NCBI RefSeq assembly: GCF_017592335.1
Contig: NZ_JACNMP010000004.1
Location: 62,001-126,000, forward strand
Reading direction: 5' to 3'
Origin: Pseudaestuariivita rosea
Lineage (GTDB): Bacteria; Pseudomonadota; Alphaproteobacteria; Rhodobacterales; Rhodobacteraceae
DNA: 64,000 bases
The notes beneath the pieces are model-generated. The model saw only the letters and a program-made list of their open reading frames with translations, ran no database searches and was not told the origin of the DNA. Position numbers and translations under genes: made by a program. Shown here piece after piece: positions 53,355 to 64,000 of the stretch. The first letter of the stretch is position 1; each line of letters begins with the position of its first letter.

Positions 53355-53813
53355 TCATCCGTCCACGACCTCAAAAAGGTTCGGAACAGCGGGACACGGC
53401 GTCAGATCGTTTTTCACCACATCCGACAACCGTGTCTGGTGCAAGAACACATAAACATGCGCCGACAGGCTTTCCCATAACCGGTTCGTCATCGACTGCG
53501 CCCGGCTGCCCGACACCCCACCCGAGGCCCCGGCCCCGGTGTGCATCGCATCCACCGTTTCATCCACAGCGGCCAATATATCCACCACACGAATCTCGGA
53601 CGCCGGACGCGCCAACCGATATCCGCCGCCAGGCCCGCGGACACTATCGACCAGTTCGGCTCGGCGCAGTTTGACAAACAGCTGTTCCAGATATGGCAGC
53701 GAGATATCCTGGCGTTTGGAAATCTCACCCAGAGATACCAGCGCATCCGAAGGCTGCAACGCAAGATCGGCCAACGCCACCATTGCATATCTGCCCTTTG
53801 TACTTAGCTTCAT
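53355..53813 (-). CDS. iscR: Rrf2-family regulator IscR (atypical, single Cys)
   Basis: 152 residues with the Rrf2 winged helix at the N-terminus (MKLSTKGRYAMVALADLAL, SLPYLEQLFVKLRRAELVDSVRGPGGGYRLA). Canonical IscR carries three Cys in the 92-104 loop; here that loop is MHTGAGASGGVSGSRAQSMT with none, and the only Cys is C140. Rhodobacter sphaeroides IscR is known to be of this unusual kind and still binds an Fe-S cluster. It heads the suf operon, and an iron-type palindrome lies 88 bp upstream, so autoregulation by Fe-S or iron status is likely. Confidence 0.92.
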   Translation of the reverse strand: MKLSTKGRYAMVALADLALQPSDALVSLGEISKRQDISLPYLEQLFVKLRRAELVDSVRGPGGGYRLARPASEIRVVDILAAVDETVDAMHTGAGASGGVSGSRAQSMTNRLWESLSAHVYVFLHQTRLSDVVKNDLTPCPAVPNLFEVVDG

Positions 53814-53900
53814 CGTTGCTCTACCCGCATTTGCATTGACGTCCCAAGGCAGATTGCTTAGTTGCCTTATTCCAGCACATTCCGTGCCCGATACAGTAGT

Positions 53901-53915
53901 TTAGAATTGTTCTAA
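53901..53915. promoter_or_regulatory. Iron-responsive palindrome upstream of iscR
   Basis: TTAGAA-TTG-TTCTAA is an exact 6-bp-arm dyad, 88 bp before the iscR ATG and 63 bp before the divergent hydrolase. It resembles the alphaproteobacterial Irr/ICE-type and Rhodobacterales iron-box consensus (TTAGAANNNTTCTAA-like). Which regulator binds is not shown by sequence. Confidence 0.6.
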
Positions 53916-53977
53916 GGTAATCGAGTGAATTCGTCAAGAATACCGAACCAAAGAACTGCAAAAAGACAGGGACGCCC

Positions 53978-54631
53978 ATGCCCGAAGTGATATTCCCCGG
54001 CCCCGAAGGCCGGCTAGAAGGCCGTTATCACCCGCAAAAAGAAAAAGACGCCCCTATCGCGATTATCCTGCATCCACATCCGCAGTTCGGCGGCACGATG
54101 AACAATCGCGTGGTCTATAACCTGCACTACGCCTTTTACAACATGGGCTTTACCGTGCTGCGCTTCAACTTCCGTGGTGTCGGACGCAGCCAGGGCGAAT
54201 ATGATCAGGGGATTGGTGAGCTGTCCGATGCAGCCTCGGCCCTAGATTACCTGCAGTCGATGAACAACAACTCAAAGCATTGCTGGGTCGCAGGCTTTTC
54301 CTTCGGCGCATGGATCGGTATGCAGCTTTTGATGCGCCGGCCTGAAATCACGGGGTTCATCAGTGTGTCACCACCTGCCAATATGTACGACTTTTCGTTC
54401 CTGGCGCCCTGCCCCAGTTCGGGTTTGATCATCAACGGTACAAACGACCGCGTGGCGCCACCCGCCGATACACATTCGCTGGTCGAAAAGCTGCATGAAC
54501 AAAAGGGCATCACGATCACCCACCAGGAAATCGAAGGCGCCGGTCACTTTTTCGAAGACCCGCATATGGACACGATGATCGGAAATGTCACAGAATACGT
54601 CCAACGTAGGATGACCGAAAACACACGCTGA
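53978..54631 (+). CDS. Alpha/beta hydrolase (dienelactone-hydrolase-like)
   Basis: 217 residues, cytosolic. LHPHPQFGGTMNNRVV forms the oxyanion region, GFSFGAW (nucleophile Ser108) the elbow, NGTNDRVAPP holds the acidic residue, and GAGHFFED the catalytic His. This short form is common in Proteobacteria (COG2945-like) and the substrate is unknown. It is divergent from iscR and followed 2 bp later by a small gene in the same direction. Confidence 0.9.
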   Translation: MPEVIFPGPEGRLEGRYHPQKEKDAPIAIILHPHPQFGGTMNNRVVYNLHYAFYNMGFTVLRFNFRGVGRSQGEYDQGIGELSDAASALDYLQSMNNNSKHCWVAGFSFGAWIGMQLLMRRPEITGFISVSPPANMYDFSFLAPCPSSGLIINGTNDRVAPPADTHSLVEKLHEQKGITITHQEIEGAGHFFEDPHMDTMIGNVTEYVQRRMTENTR

Positions 54632-54633
54632 TT

Positions 54634-54873
54634 ATGTCCAAACTGGAAGAAATGGCCGAACAGCTGGCCGATGAATGTATCGCTGTTCAGGAAGAGATAG
54701 GCGATGATCGCCTATTTGTTAAAATGGGCACAGTGATCGGTGCGTCGTCACAAACACTGGAAGAAGCTTTTCTGAGCGCCGTACGAACCAAACTGGCTTT
54801 TGACAAGGCCCGCCACTTCCTTGCCGACAAACTGCATGCCTATCAGAAGTCTCAGGAACAAGACCCCGAATAG
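54634..54873 (+). CDS. Small soluble protein of unknown function
   Basis: 79 residues, mostly helical and acidic at the start (MSKLEEMAEQLADECIAVQEEIGDDRLF), with an Arg/Lys-rich second half (VRTKLAFDKARHFLADKLHAYQKS). No family recognised. It is tightly coupled to the hydrolase gene (2 bp), which argues for a shared transcript and for it being real. Confidence 0.75.
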   Translation: MSKLEEMAEQLADECIAVQEEIGDDRLFVKMGTVIGASSQTLEEAFLSAVRTKLAFDKARHFLADKLHAYQKSQEQDPE

Positions 54874-54970
54874 CCCTCAACCACTTTCGTATACAACGGC
54901 ATACCTTCCCCCGCGTGGCAAATTAGGCTAGACGACGCCAAAGACCGATTCACGCAACAAGGGGGACCCC

Positions 54971-56179
54971 ATGTCAAAGATCAAAGTTGAAAATCCGGTT
55001 GTCGAGCTTGACGGCGATGAAATGACCCGGATCATCTGGGATTTCATCAAGAAAAAGCTCATCCTGCCCTATCTGGATGTCGACCTGCTCTATTATGACT
55101 TGGGGATCGAAGAACGCGACCGTACCGATGACCAGATCACCATCGATGCCGCCGAAAAGATCAAGGAAGTTGGTGTCGGGGTGAAATGTGCGACCATCAC
55201 GCCGGATGAGGCGCGGGTTGAGGAATTCGGCCTGAAGAAGATGTGGCGCAGCCCCAATGGCACGATCCGTAACATTCTGGGCGGTGTTGTCTTCCGCGCG
55301 CCGATCATCTGTAAAAACGTCCCCCGTCTTGTGCCCGGCTGGACTCAGCCCATCGTCATCGGTCGTCACGCTTTTGGCGACCAATACCGCGCCACCGATT
55401 TCAAATTCCCCACTGCGGGGACACTATCGATGAAATTCGTGGGCGACGACGGCAATGTGATCGAACACGAGGTGTTCCAGGCCCCCGCCGCCGGGATCGC
55501 AATGGGCATGTACAACCTGGACGCCTCAATCATCGACTTTGCGCGCGCGTCGATGAACTACGGCCTGAACCTGGGTTGGCCTGTGTACCTCTCGACCAAG
55601 AACACCATCCTGAAGCAATACGACGGCCGCTTCCTTGAGCTGTTCCAGAAGGTTTACGAGGAAGAATTCGAAGACAAGTTCAAAGCCAAAGGCATCCACT
55701 ACGAACACCGCCTGATCGATGACATGGTTGCCTGTGCGATGAAATGGAATGGTGGCTTTGTCTGGGCCTGTAAGAACTACGACGGTGACGTGCAGTCCGA
55801 CACCGTGGCGCAGGGCTTTGGCTCGCTTGGCCTGATGACATCGCAACTGATGACCCCCGATGGGAAGATTGTCGAGGCCGAGGCCGCCCACGGCACCGTC
55901 ACCCGCCACTACCGCCAGCACCAGAAGGGCGAAGCGACCTCGACCAACTCAATCGCGTCCATTTTTGCCTGGACCGGCGGGTTGAAACACCGCGCGAAAC
56001 TGGACGGCAACGCGGAACTGACCAAATTCGCCGAAACGCTGGAAAAGGTCATCGTCGACACGGTCGAAAGCGGTCACATGACAAAAGACCTGGCCCTTCT
56101 GGTCGGCCCCGATCAGAAATGGCTGACGACCGAAGGGTTCCTTGAGAAAATCGACGAAAACCTGAACGCCGCGATGTAA
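54971..56179 (+). CDS. icd: Isocitrate dehydrogenase (NADP+)
   Basis: TCA-cycle enzyme converting isocitrate to 2-oxoglutarate. 402 residues of the eukaryotic-like homodimeric subfamily: [18 protein letters not shown] (substrate Ser/Asn/Arg), [10 protein letters not shown], and [23 protein letters not shown]. Residues around the [10 protein letters not shown] segment are as in NADP-specific enzymes. The gene is monocistronic, ending at a strong terminator at 56188-56220. Confidence 0.97.
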   Translation: MSKIKVENPVVELDGDEMTRIIWDFIKKKLILPYLDVDLLYYDLGIEERDRTDDQITIDAAEKIKEVGVGVKCATITPDEARVEEFGLKKMWRSPNGTIRNILGGVVFRAPIICKNVPRLVPGWTQPIVIGRHAFGDQYRATDFKFPTAGTLSMKFVGDDGNVIEHEVFQAPAAGIAMGMYNLDASIIDFARASMNYGLNLGWPVYLSTKNTILKQYDGRFLELFQKVYEEEFEDKFKAKGIHYEHRLIDDMVACAMKWNGGFVWACKNYDGDVQSDTVAQGFGSLGLMTSQLMTPDGKIVEAEAAHGTVTRHYRQHQKGEATSTNSIASIFAWTGGLKHRAKLDGNAELTKFAETLEKVIVDTVESGHMTKDLALLVGPDQKWLTTEGFLEKIDENLNAAM

Positions 56180-56187
56180 AACCAGAC

Positions 56188-56220
56188 GGGCCGCCCGATC
56201 AAGGGTGGCCCATTTTTCTT
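56188..56220 (+). terminator. Intrinsic terminator of icd
   Basis: GGGCCGCCC (56188-56196) pairs with GGGTGGCCC (56203-56211; one G-U) over a 6-nt loop, followed by ATTTTTCTT. It sits 8 bp after the icd stop. Confidence 0.85.
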
Positions 56221-56236
56221 TTGATCAATTGAACCG

Positions 56237-56908
56237 ATGACAGATAAACACCCTGAGTTCCGCGACCCTTCAACCCGACTGGCTTGGGTCAAATGGACGA
56301 CTTATCTGACGCTTTTCTGCGGGACATTAAGTTTTATTATAGAAGCGGTTATGGGTTTTTTATTATTAGACCTATTTCTGTCCACAGATACTGTAATGAT
56401 CTTGATCGTCTTAATTCCAGAATACCTCTCAATAGCAGCAACTATTCTTTTAATCGCATCTTTCATCAGTTTTATGATGTGGATGTATCGTGCCGCCAAT
56501 AATGCTTTGGCTTTGGGCGCGGATGATTTCAAAGTAATGCCTGTTTTTGTTACAGGATCAAAACTAATCCCTATTTTACATCTTTGGATACCATTTATGG
56601 CTTTACGAAACATTTGGAAAGTATCAAGAAAACTAAATGAATGGCGGCAATCAGAAATACCGTTGGTTTTTTACATCTGGTGGATTACATCATTTCTATT
56701 ATTCACTACGTACATTTGTCTTATTGCTAGTCTATTGATGTCGGAATTTATTTGGACTTCCACCAGTCTCATCAACATTTTGGCCCTTATTATTTCGGTA
56801 GCAATACTGATCATATCGCTTTTCACTTCAATGATAACATCTGTCATGGTCGCCCAAGGCATAACCCGCGATCAGCAGCTTTTACACAGTCGAAGCGCTT
56901 TTGACTGA
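56237..56908 (+). CDS. DUF4328-type membrane protein
   Basis: 223 residues with five to six hydrophobic segments. The central part MWMYRAANNALALGADDFKVMPVF and PILHLWIPFMALRNIWKVSRK matches the DUF4328 pattern by eye. It is clearly more AT-rich than its neighbours (runs such as TTTTTTATTATTAG), a sign of acquisition or low selection. Its final 27 bp overlap the convergent DUF3137 gene. Function unknown. Confidence 0.8.
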   Translation: MTDKHPEFRDPSTRLAWVKWTTYLTLFCGTLSFIIEAVMGFLLLDLFLSTDTVMILIVLIPEYLSIAATILLIASFISFMMWMYRAANNALALGADDFKVMPVFVTGSKLIPILHLWIPFMALRNIWKVSRKLNEWRQSEIPLVFYIWWITSFLLFTTYICLIASLLMSEFIWTSTSLINILALIISVAILIISLFTSMITSVMVAQGITRDQQLLHSRSAFD

Positions 56909-57811
56909 CTCAGCATCAGACGGGTCCTCAAACAGCACACCGACCAGCTTCAACTGCACCTTGATATCCCACAGCGCGCGGCCCATGCGGTCGCGTATCC
57001 CCCGTTGTGTCATGAACAACCCACCCAATCGATGCAGATCCCGCGTGTGATACAGCCCCACATACGTATCGGTCGGGTCCTGATAGGCCGAAAAAAACGT
57101 ATATCCTGCGGGCAGCATGCCGTTGATCTGTTCCAGCTTGGTCAAAAAACCCGAAGCATCCTTCACCCGTTTGCTGGTGTGGACATTCACCTGATAGCCC
57201 CCAATTCTACGGCGCTGCGGATCGGCGTGGCGATACTGCACCTTGCCGCGCAGGCTGCGCGCGATTGATTGCGCCGGACGGCCGTTCGCAGGCACAACCA
57301 GGACCTGACCTTCGGGGGAATTGCGTTTCACGGCAATCACAACCCCATCAAATAAAACACTTTTCTTTCCCGATTCGCGCTTTGGCGACCCGCTGATCCT
57401 GACTTCGGCCAGAGTAAATTTCAGACTGTCATCCTGGTTTGAAAACACATCTTCCGTCGCATAATAGTCCTCATTCGGCAGCATGCCCCGCCGCATCAGT
57501 GATTTGATGTCATCGAATTCCTTGGCGTAGTCCAGCCCCGTGACCTTTGCCAGCGCGGGCATCAGACGATCGCTGGCCAGACCGGTCAGATACTTGTTGG
57601 CGAACCTGAAACCTATCCAAAGAAAAATCATAATAAAGACCCACAACATCAAATGCATGCCACCAAACACCACATGCGCACCGACAATAATCCCAATCAG
57701 AATACCAAACCAGATCGCCACATAGCGCCAGATACGGTTACGGGTGTGTTTCAACTCGGGCCAGTAATCCTGCAACGCAAACTCAAGATCGGCATTGTTC
57801 TCTTCGTTCAA
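56882..57811 (-). CDS. DUF3137 family membrane-anchored protein
   Basis: 309 residues. Two hydrophobic segments near the N-terminus (about 29-50 and 52-68) are followed by the DUF3137 domain (SLMRRGMLPNEDYYATEDVFS, AEVRISGSPKRESGKKSVLFDGVVIAV, and the C-terminal GLYHTRDLHRLG). Members are found beside LemA genes, but none is adjacent here. Function unknown. It is divergent from typA; the 135-bp gap should contain the typA promoter. Confidence 0.85.
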   Translation of the reverse strand: MNEENNADLEFALQDYWPELKHTRNRIWRYVAIWFGILIGIIVGAHVVFGGMHLMLWVFIMIFLWIGFRFANKYLTGLASDRLMPALAKVTGLDYAKEFDDIKSLMRRGMLPNEDYYATEDVFSNQDDSLKFTLAEVRISGSPKRESGKKSVLFDGVVIAVKRNSPEGQVLVVPANGRPAQSIARSLRGKVQYRHADPQRRRIGGYQVNVHTSKRVKDASGFLTKLEQINGMLPAGYTFFSAYQDPTDTYVGLYHTRDLHRLGGLFMTQRGIRDRMGRALWDIKVQLKLVGVLFEDPSDAESVKSASTV

Positions 57812-57946
57812 ATCCCTATCCCACTGCCCGTTTCTTCAATCTCTATGTTCATAAGTATCCTTTTTCGTAATGTCACTTTGCTTTCTGCTGGCCTTTTCTG
57901 CAGTTGCACGCTAACGCCTGCGCAACTTATGAATAAGGCAGTGAAA

Positions 57947-59764
<1,818 letters not shown>

Positions 59765-59828
59765 ACCACCTCGACATAAAAGCGTCATATATGTTGCGCC
59801 ATAGATTCGCGGTCACCGCGCGGCGCAG

Positions 59829-59844
59829 GCACAACATATAGTGC
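59829..59844. promoter_or_regulatory. NrdR-like box 1
   Basis: GCACAACATATAGTGC matches the palindromic NrdR consensus ACACWATATATWGTGT at 13 of 16 positions. It lies 383 bp before nrdJ, within the possible typA 3' hairpin. Distance makes its role uncertain. Confidence 0.5.
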
Positions 59845-60048
59845 TTCCTGCCTGATTTTTTCGCTTTATGGGCGAATGTTTTACGCCGCGCCGCAGCAAT
59901 GTGGGTGGCACATGTGGATATGACAACCCCGTGAATCACCCGCGCCGCGAAAAGCACCCCGTCAACCGTAAAAAAAGTACTAAAATCCAAATTTAATCGT
60001 TGACCACCTATGGGTAGATACGCAAAGTTGTGCGGGCCGACGGGGGTG

Positions 60049-60064
60049 CCACAATATGTAGTGG
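60049..60064. promoter_or_regulatory. NrdR-like box 2
   Basis: CCACAATATGTAGTGG matches the NrdR consensus at 13 of 16 positions and lies 163 bp before the nrdJ start. NrdR represses ribonucleotide reductase genes in most bacteria that have it. Confidence 0.6.
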
Positions 60065-60226
60065 CAGGTCGCATACAGACAGTATCATCAAAGGATCACG
60101 CCACTTGGTCCTTTTATCACTGCAGAACAGCGTTCTGCGGAATTGTCTTTGACCGTTCGTTGGAATGCCACACCTGCGATCACGCAGGCGTGGGGGGCAG
60201 TGTAAAAGGATAAATAGGGCCGGGAC

Positions 60227-63200
60227 ATGAAAATTGATCGCACATTCACAGAAGCTGGACAGGACGCATATGCACAGGTCGCGTTTAACACAACAGTTTC
60301 AGAAATCCGAAATCCTGACGGCACAGTGGTTTTCCGTCAGGACAATCTGGAAGTTCCAGATAGTTGGAGCCAGGTGGCCTCAGACGTCATAGCCCAGAAA
60401 TATTTCCGCAAGGCCGGTGTCCCTGCCCGCCTGAAGAAGGTCAAGGAAAAGGGCGTGCCCGAATTTCTTTGGCGTTCGGTTGCCGATGAAAAAGCCCTGG
60501 AGGAACTGCCAGAGGATGAGCGTATCATTGGCGAGACATCGGCGAAGCAGGTCTTTGATCGTCTGGCCGGCGCTTGGACCTATTGGGGTTGGAAGGGTGG
60601 CTATTTCACCACCGAAAAAGATGCCCGCACCTATTTCGACGAAATGCGCTATATGCTGGCCACGCAACGCGCGGCCCCGAACAGCCCGCAGTGGTTCAAC
60701 ACTGGTCTGCATTGGGCTTATGGCATCGATGGCCCCAGCCAGGGGCACTATTACGTCGACTACAAAACCGGCAAACTGACCAAATCCAAATCCGCCTATG
60801 AACATCCGCAGCCGCATGCCTGCTTTATCCAGTCCGTTGCTGACGATCTGGTGAACGAAGGCGGCATCATGGACCTGTGGGTGCGTGAGGCGCGTTTGTT
60901 CAAATATGGCTCGGGCACGGGCACCAATTTCTCAAGCCTGCGCGCTGATGGCGAGGCACTGTCAGGCGGCGGCAAATCCTCGGGCCTGATGGGTTTTCTG
61001 AAAATCGGCGACCGGGCCGCCGGTGCCATTAAATCGGGCGGCACAACCCGCAGGGCCGCCAAGATGGTGATCTGTGATGCCGATCACCCCGATATCGAAG
61101 AATTCGTGAACTGGAAGGTCATCGAGGAACAGAAAGTCGCGTCCATCGTCGCCGGTTCCAAGATGCACGAAGAAAAGCTGAACGGCATCTTTGAAGCCAT
61201 CCGCACATGGGATGGTGCCGAGGCCGACGCCTATGATCCCAAAGCAAACGACGCGCTGAAGGCGGCAGTGAAAGCCGCGAAAAAGGTATCGATCCCCGAA
61301 ACTTACATCAAGCGCGTTCTGGACTATGCGCGTCAGGGATACAGCAGCATCGAATTCCCGACGTATAACACCGATTGGGACAGTGAAGCCTATTCCAGCG
61401 TGTCGGGCCAGAATTCGAACAATTCGATCCGCGTCACAGATGCCTTCCTGAAAGCTGTCAAAAATGACGACGACTGGGAACTGCTGAACCGCCGTGACGG
61501 GTCTGTCGCCAAGACGATCAAAGCGCGCGATCTGTGGGAACAGGTGGGCCACGCCGCTTGGGCCTGTGCCGATCCCGGCATCCAGTACCATGACACCGTC
61601 AACGCCTGGCACACCTGCCCCGAAGACGGTCAGATCCGCGGGTCGAACCCGTGTTCTGAGTACATGTTCCTGGATGACACGGCCTGTAACCTGGCCTCGA
61701 TGAACCTGCTGACCTTCTATAAGGACGGGGAATTCCAGGTCGAAGATTACATGCACGCCACCCGCCTCTGGACGCTGACGCTGGAAATCAGCGTGATGAT
61801 GGCGCAGTTCCCATCCAAGGAAATCGCGCAATTGTCTTACGATTTCCGCACCTTGGGTCTGGGCTATGCCAATATCGGTGGCCTTTTGATGAACATGGGC
61901 CTAGGCTATGACAGTGACGAGGGGCGTGCAATCTGCGGTGCACTGACCGCCATCATGACTGGCGTCAGCTATGCGACCTCGGCCGAGATTGCAGGCGAAC
62001 TGGGTCCCTTCCCCGGCTACAAGCGCAACGCGAACCACATGCTGCGGGTCATCCGCAACCACCGCACCGCCGCCTATGGCAAGACGGATGGGTATGAGGA
62101 TCTGGCCGTAAAGCCCGTTGCCCTCGATCACGCCAACTGCCCCGACAAGCGCCTGATCTCTCTGGCGAAATCGAGCTGGGACGAGGCCCTGAAGCTGGGT
62201 GAAAAGCATGGCTACCGCAACGCTCAATCCACCGTGATCGCGCCCACAGGCACCATCGGTCTGGTCATGGACTGCGATACCACAGGGATTGAACCGGATT
62301 TCGCGCTGGTCAAATTCAAAAAGCTTGCTGGTGGCGGGTACTTCAAGATCATCAACCGGTCCGTCCCGGCAGCACTTGAAAAAATGGGCTATGGCAGTGC
62401 GCAGATAGAAGAGATCATCAGCTATGCTGTCGGTCACGGCACGTTGGGCAATGCCCCTGGCATCAACCACACCTCGCTGATCGGGCACGGGTTTGGTTCC
62501 AATGAGCTAGAGAAAATCGAAGCCGCCCTGCCAAGCGCCTTTGACATCCGGTTTGTCTTCAACCAGTGGACCCTGGGCGAGGAATTCTGCACCAATGTTC
62601 TGGGCATCCCTGCCGATAAGCTGAACGATCCGACCTTTGATCTGCTGCGTCATCTTGGCTTTACCAAAGCCGATATCGACGCTGCCAACGATCACGTCTG
62701 CGGGACCATGACGCTGGAAGGCGCGCCGTATCTGAAGAAAGAGCACTACAGCGTTTTCGACTGTGCCAATCCGTGCGGCAAGAAAGGCAAGCGGTTCCTG
62801 AGTGTGGACAGCCACATCTATATGATGGCCGCCGCGCAATCCTTTATCTCGGGCGCGATTTCGAAAACGATCAATATGCCGAACGACGCCACGATCGAAG
62901 ACTGCCAGAAGGCCTATGAGCTGTCCTGGTCGCTTGGGATCAAGGCCAATGCGCTCTATCGCGACGGATCGAAACTGTCTCAGCCCTTGGCGGCAGCGCT
63001 GGTGGAGGATGACGAGGAAGCCGAAGAAATCCTGGCCACCGGATCGCAGCAGGAAAAGGCGCAGGTCCTGGCCGAGAAGATCATCGAGAAGGTGGTTGTC
63101 AAAGAGATCGCCCGCGGCCGCGAAAAACTGCCCGAGCGCCGCAAGGGCTATACCCAGAAGGCAATCGTCGGCGGCCACAAGGTGTATCTGCGTACCGGCG

Positions 63201-63916
63201 AATATCAGGACGGATCGCTTGGCGAGATATTCATCGACATGCACAAAGAAGGTGCCGGGTTCCGCGCAATGATGAACAACTTCGCCATCTCCGTGTCGGT
63301 CGGCCTGCAATATGGGGTGCCGCTTGAGGAATTTGTCGAGGCCTTCACCTTTACCAAATTCGAACCCGCGGGCATGGTGCAGGGCAACGACAGCATCAAG
63401 AATGCGACGTCGATCCTGGACTACATCTTCCGCGAACTGGCCGTGTCCTATCTGGACCGCACCGATCTGGCCCATGTGAAGCCCGATGGTCAAAGCTTCG
63501 ATGACCTGGGCCGCGGCGAAGAGGAAGGCAAGCGCAACTTCACCGAGGTCAGCGAATTTGCCGCCACCAAGTCGCTGGAAGTGCTGAAACAGATCAGCTC
63601 AACCGGGTATTTGCGCAAGCGGGTCCCACAAGAACTGGTCGTGCTGCAAGGCGGCAATATGGGCGCTGTGGCGCTGGATGGATCGGTTGATGCCGACACC
63701 GTTCTGCAAACACTGGTCCCCGCCACCGCGGTGGCCCAGACCACGACCACCACAACGGCCATGGCCACCGGTACCGTCGGCATGGACGCCCGCGCCAAGG
63801 CCAAGATGCAGGGCTATGAGGGCGACCCCTGTGGCGACTGCGGAAACTACACGCTGGTGCGCAACGGCACCTGCATGAAATGCAATACCTGCGGCGCAAC
63901 GAGCGGGTGTAGCTAA
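60227..63916 (+). CDS. nrdJ: Class II (B12-dependent) ribonucleoside-diphosphate reductase
   Basis: Adenosylcobalamin-dependent enzyme that reduces ribonucleotides without oxygen. 1229 residues, a normal length for the alphaproteobacterial form. Motifs: [48 protein letters not shown] (catalytic Cys and radical-site region) and [20 protein letters not shown]. The C-terminal [22 protein letters not shown] supplies the redox tail and a CxxC cluster. Two NrdR-like boxes precede it. A GC-rich stem (63925-63944) follows the stop. Confidence 0.96.
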   Translation: MKIDRTFTEAGQDAYAQVAFNTTVSEIRNPDGTVVFRQDNLEVPDSWSQVASDVIAQKYFRKAGVPARLKKVKEKGVPEFLWRSVADEKALEELPEDERIIGETSAKQVFDRLAGAWTYWGWKGGYFTTEKDARTYFDEMRYMLATQRAAPNSPQWFNTGLHWAYGIDGPSQGHYYVDYKTGKLTKSKSAYEHPQPHACFIQSVADDLVNEGGIMDLWVREARLFKYGSGTGTNFSSLRADGEALSGGGKSSGLMGFLKIGDRAAGAIKSGGTTRRAAKMVICDADHPDIEEFVNWKVIEEQKVASIVAGSKMHEEKLNGIFEAIRTWDGAEADAYDPKANDALKAAVKAAKKVSIPETYIKRVLDYARQGYSSIEFPTYNTDWDSEAYSSVSGQNSNNSIRVTDAFLKAVKNDDDWELLNRRDGSVAKTIKARDLWEQVGHAAWACADPGIQYHDTVNAWHTCPEDGQIRGSNPCSEYMFLDDTACNLASMNLLTFYKDGEFQVEDYMHATRLWTLTLEISVMMAQFPSKEIAQLSYDFRTLGLGYANIGGLLMNMGLGYDSDEGRAICGALTAIMTGVSYATSAEIAGELGPFPGYKRNANHMLRVIRNHRTAAYGKTDGYEDLAVKPVALDHANCPDKRLISLAKSSWDEALKLGEKHGYRNAQSTVIAPTGTIGLVMDCDTTGIEPDFALVKFKKLAGGGYFKIINRSVPAALEKMGYGSAQIEEIISYAVGHGTLGNAPGINHTSLIGHGFGSNELEKIEAALPSAFDIRFVFNQWTLGEEFCTNVLGIPADKLNDPTFDLLRHLGFTKADIDAANDHVCGTMTLEGAPYLKKEHYSVFDCANPCGKKGKRFLSVDSHIYMMAAAQSFISGAISKTINMPNDATIEDCQKAYELSWSLGIKANALYRDGSKLSQPLAAALVEDDEEAEEILATGSQQEKAQVLAEKIIEKVVVKEIARGREKLPERRKGYTQKAIVGGHKVYLRTGEYQDGSLGEIFIDMHKEGAGFRAMMNNFAISVSVGLQYGVPLEEFVEAFTFTKFEPAGMVQGNDSIKNATSILDYIFRELAVSYLDRTDLAHVKPDGQSFDDLGRGEEEGKRNFTEVSEFAATKSLEVLKQISSTGYLRKRVPQELVVLQGGNMGAVALDGSVDADTVLQTLVPATAVAQTTTTTTAMATGTVGMDARAKAKMQGYEGDPCGDCGNYTLVRNGTCMKCNTCGATSGCS

Positions 63917-64000
63917 AAGGATCCGGGGCGGGTGCGCTCGCCCCTGACGACGTTCAGGCCGCAGGCAGAAAACGATAACCGAGCGGTAACAACGATGAGC

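Larger units (their letters stand above)
59765..60226. other. Regulatory gap upstream of nrdJ
   Basis: 462 bp without a gene. It holds two NrdR-like boxes (59829-59844 and 60049-60064), an inverted repeat GCAGAAC-AGC-GTTCTGC (60122-60138) and a GC-rich hairpin region (59784-59845) that may end typA. I saw no B12-riboswitch core. Confidence 0.6.

Noticed and set aside
60132-60170. LexA (SOS) box before nrdJ
   Set aside because: The alphaproteobacterial form GTTC-N7-GTTC is not present; GAAC-AGC-GTTC has the wrong spacing and orientation.
59765-60226. Cobalamin riboswitch before the B12-dependent reductase
   Set aside because: No convincing B12-box core was found; the visible elements fit NrdR control instead.
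63995-64000. Start of a further gene at the right edge
   Set aside because: Only ATGAGC is visible with a weak upstream site; too little to call.

Overview
The window is chromosomal DNA of a Rhodobacterales alphaproteobacterium (Roseobacter-group type). The evidence is the gene set: a suf operon headed by an IscR that lacks the usual cysteines, B12-dependent NrdJ, PleD, an IalB-family protein, DUF3572, and an ACP/KAS/LpxD cluster. Base composition is moderately GC-rich, and coding density is high, with short intergenic gaps. I found no rRNA, tRNA, CRISPR array, insertion sequence or prophage. Most of the window is housekeeping, with small accessory patches.

Layout. 1-6.7 kb (minus): the envelope/isoprenoid run pyrH-frr-uppS-cdsA-dxr-rseP-bamA, with bamA cut by the window edge. 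6.8-15.1 kb (plus): miaA, an AraC-type regulator and a peptide-type ABC transporter (Tat-exported binding protein, two permeases, one fused double ATPase). 15.1-22.2 kb: a lytic transglycosylase, ssb, aroK-aroB, then a small membrane protein, a secreted 507-residue protein of unknown function and a XerD-type recombinase in an overlapping run, and a CorC/CNNM-type membrane protein. 22.2-31 kb: a palindrome-rich non-coding stretch, a lipoprotein, a HerA-like ATPase, IalB, a methyltransferase that looks frameshifted, KAS-ACP-lpxD and an L,D-transpeptidase.

31-45 kb: a DUF882 peptidase, glutamate dehydrogenase, three orphan Tad pilus genes (TadG-, TadE- and TadF-like) of lower GC, pleD, an operon for an EF-hand protein, an ECF sigma factor, a small membrane protein and a CpxP/CnrX-like protein, then DUF983, a Nudix hydrolase, a fatty-acid desaturase divergent from an XRE regulator, and a lipocalin. 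45-53.8 kb (minus): a nine-gene iron-sulfur assembly operon iscR-NifS-like-sufB-X-sufC-sufD-Yip1-Yip1-sufS with an iron-type palindrome in front. 53.9-64 kb: an alpha/beta hydrolase, icd, DUF4328 and DUF3137 proteins, typA, and class II ribonucleotide reductase nrdJ preceded by two NrdR-like boxes.

The points most worth a second look are the CTG start of dxr overlapping the cdsA stop, the one-base lesion in the methyltransferase gene, a predicted RNA of about 80 nt ending at a strong hairpin before ialB, the EF-hand/ECF operon with its 9-bp inverted repeat, the iron-type box and internal hairpins of the suf operon, and the desaturase/XRE pair sharing a 14-bp palindrome. I see no clearly new defence or mobile system.
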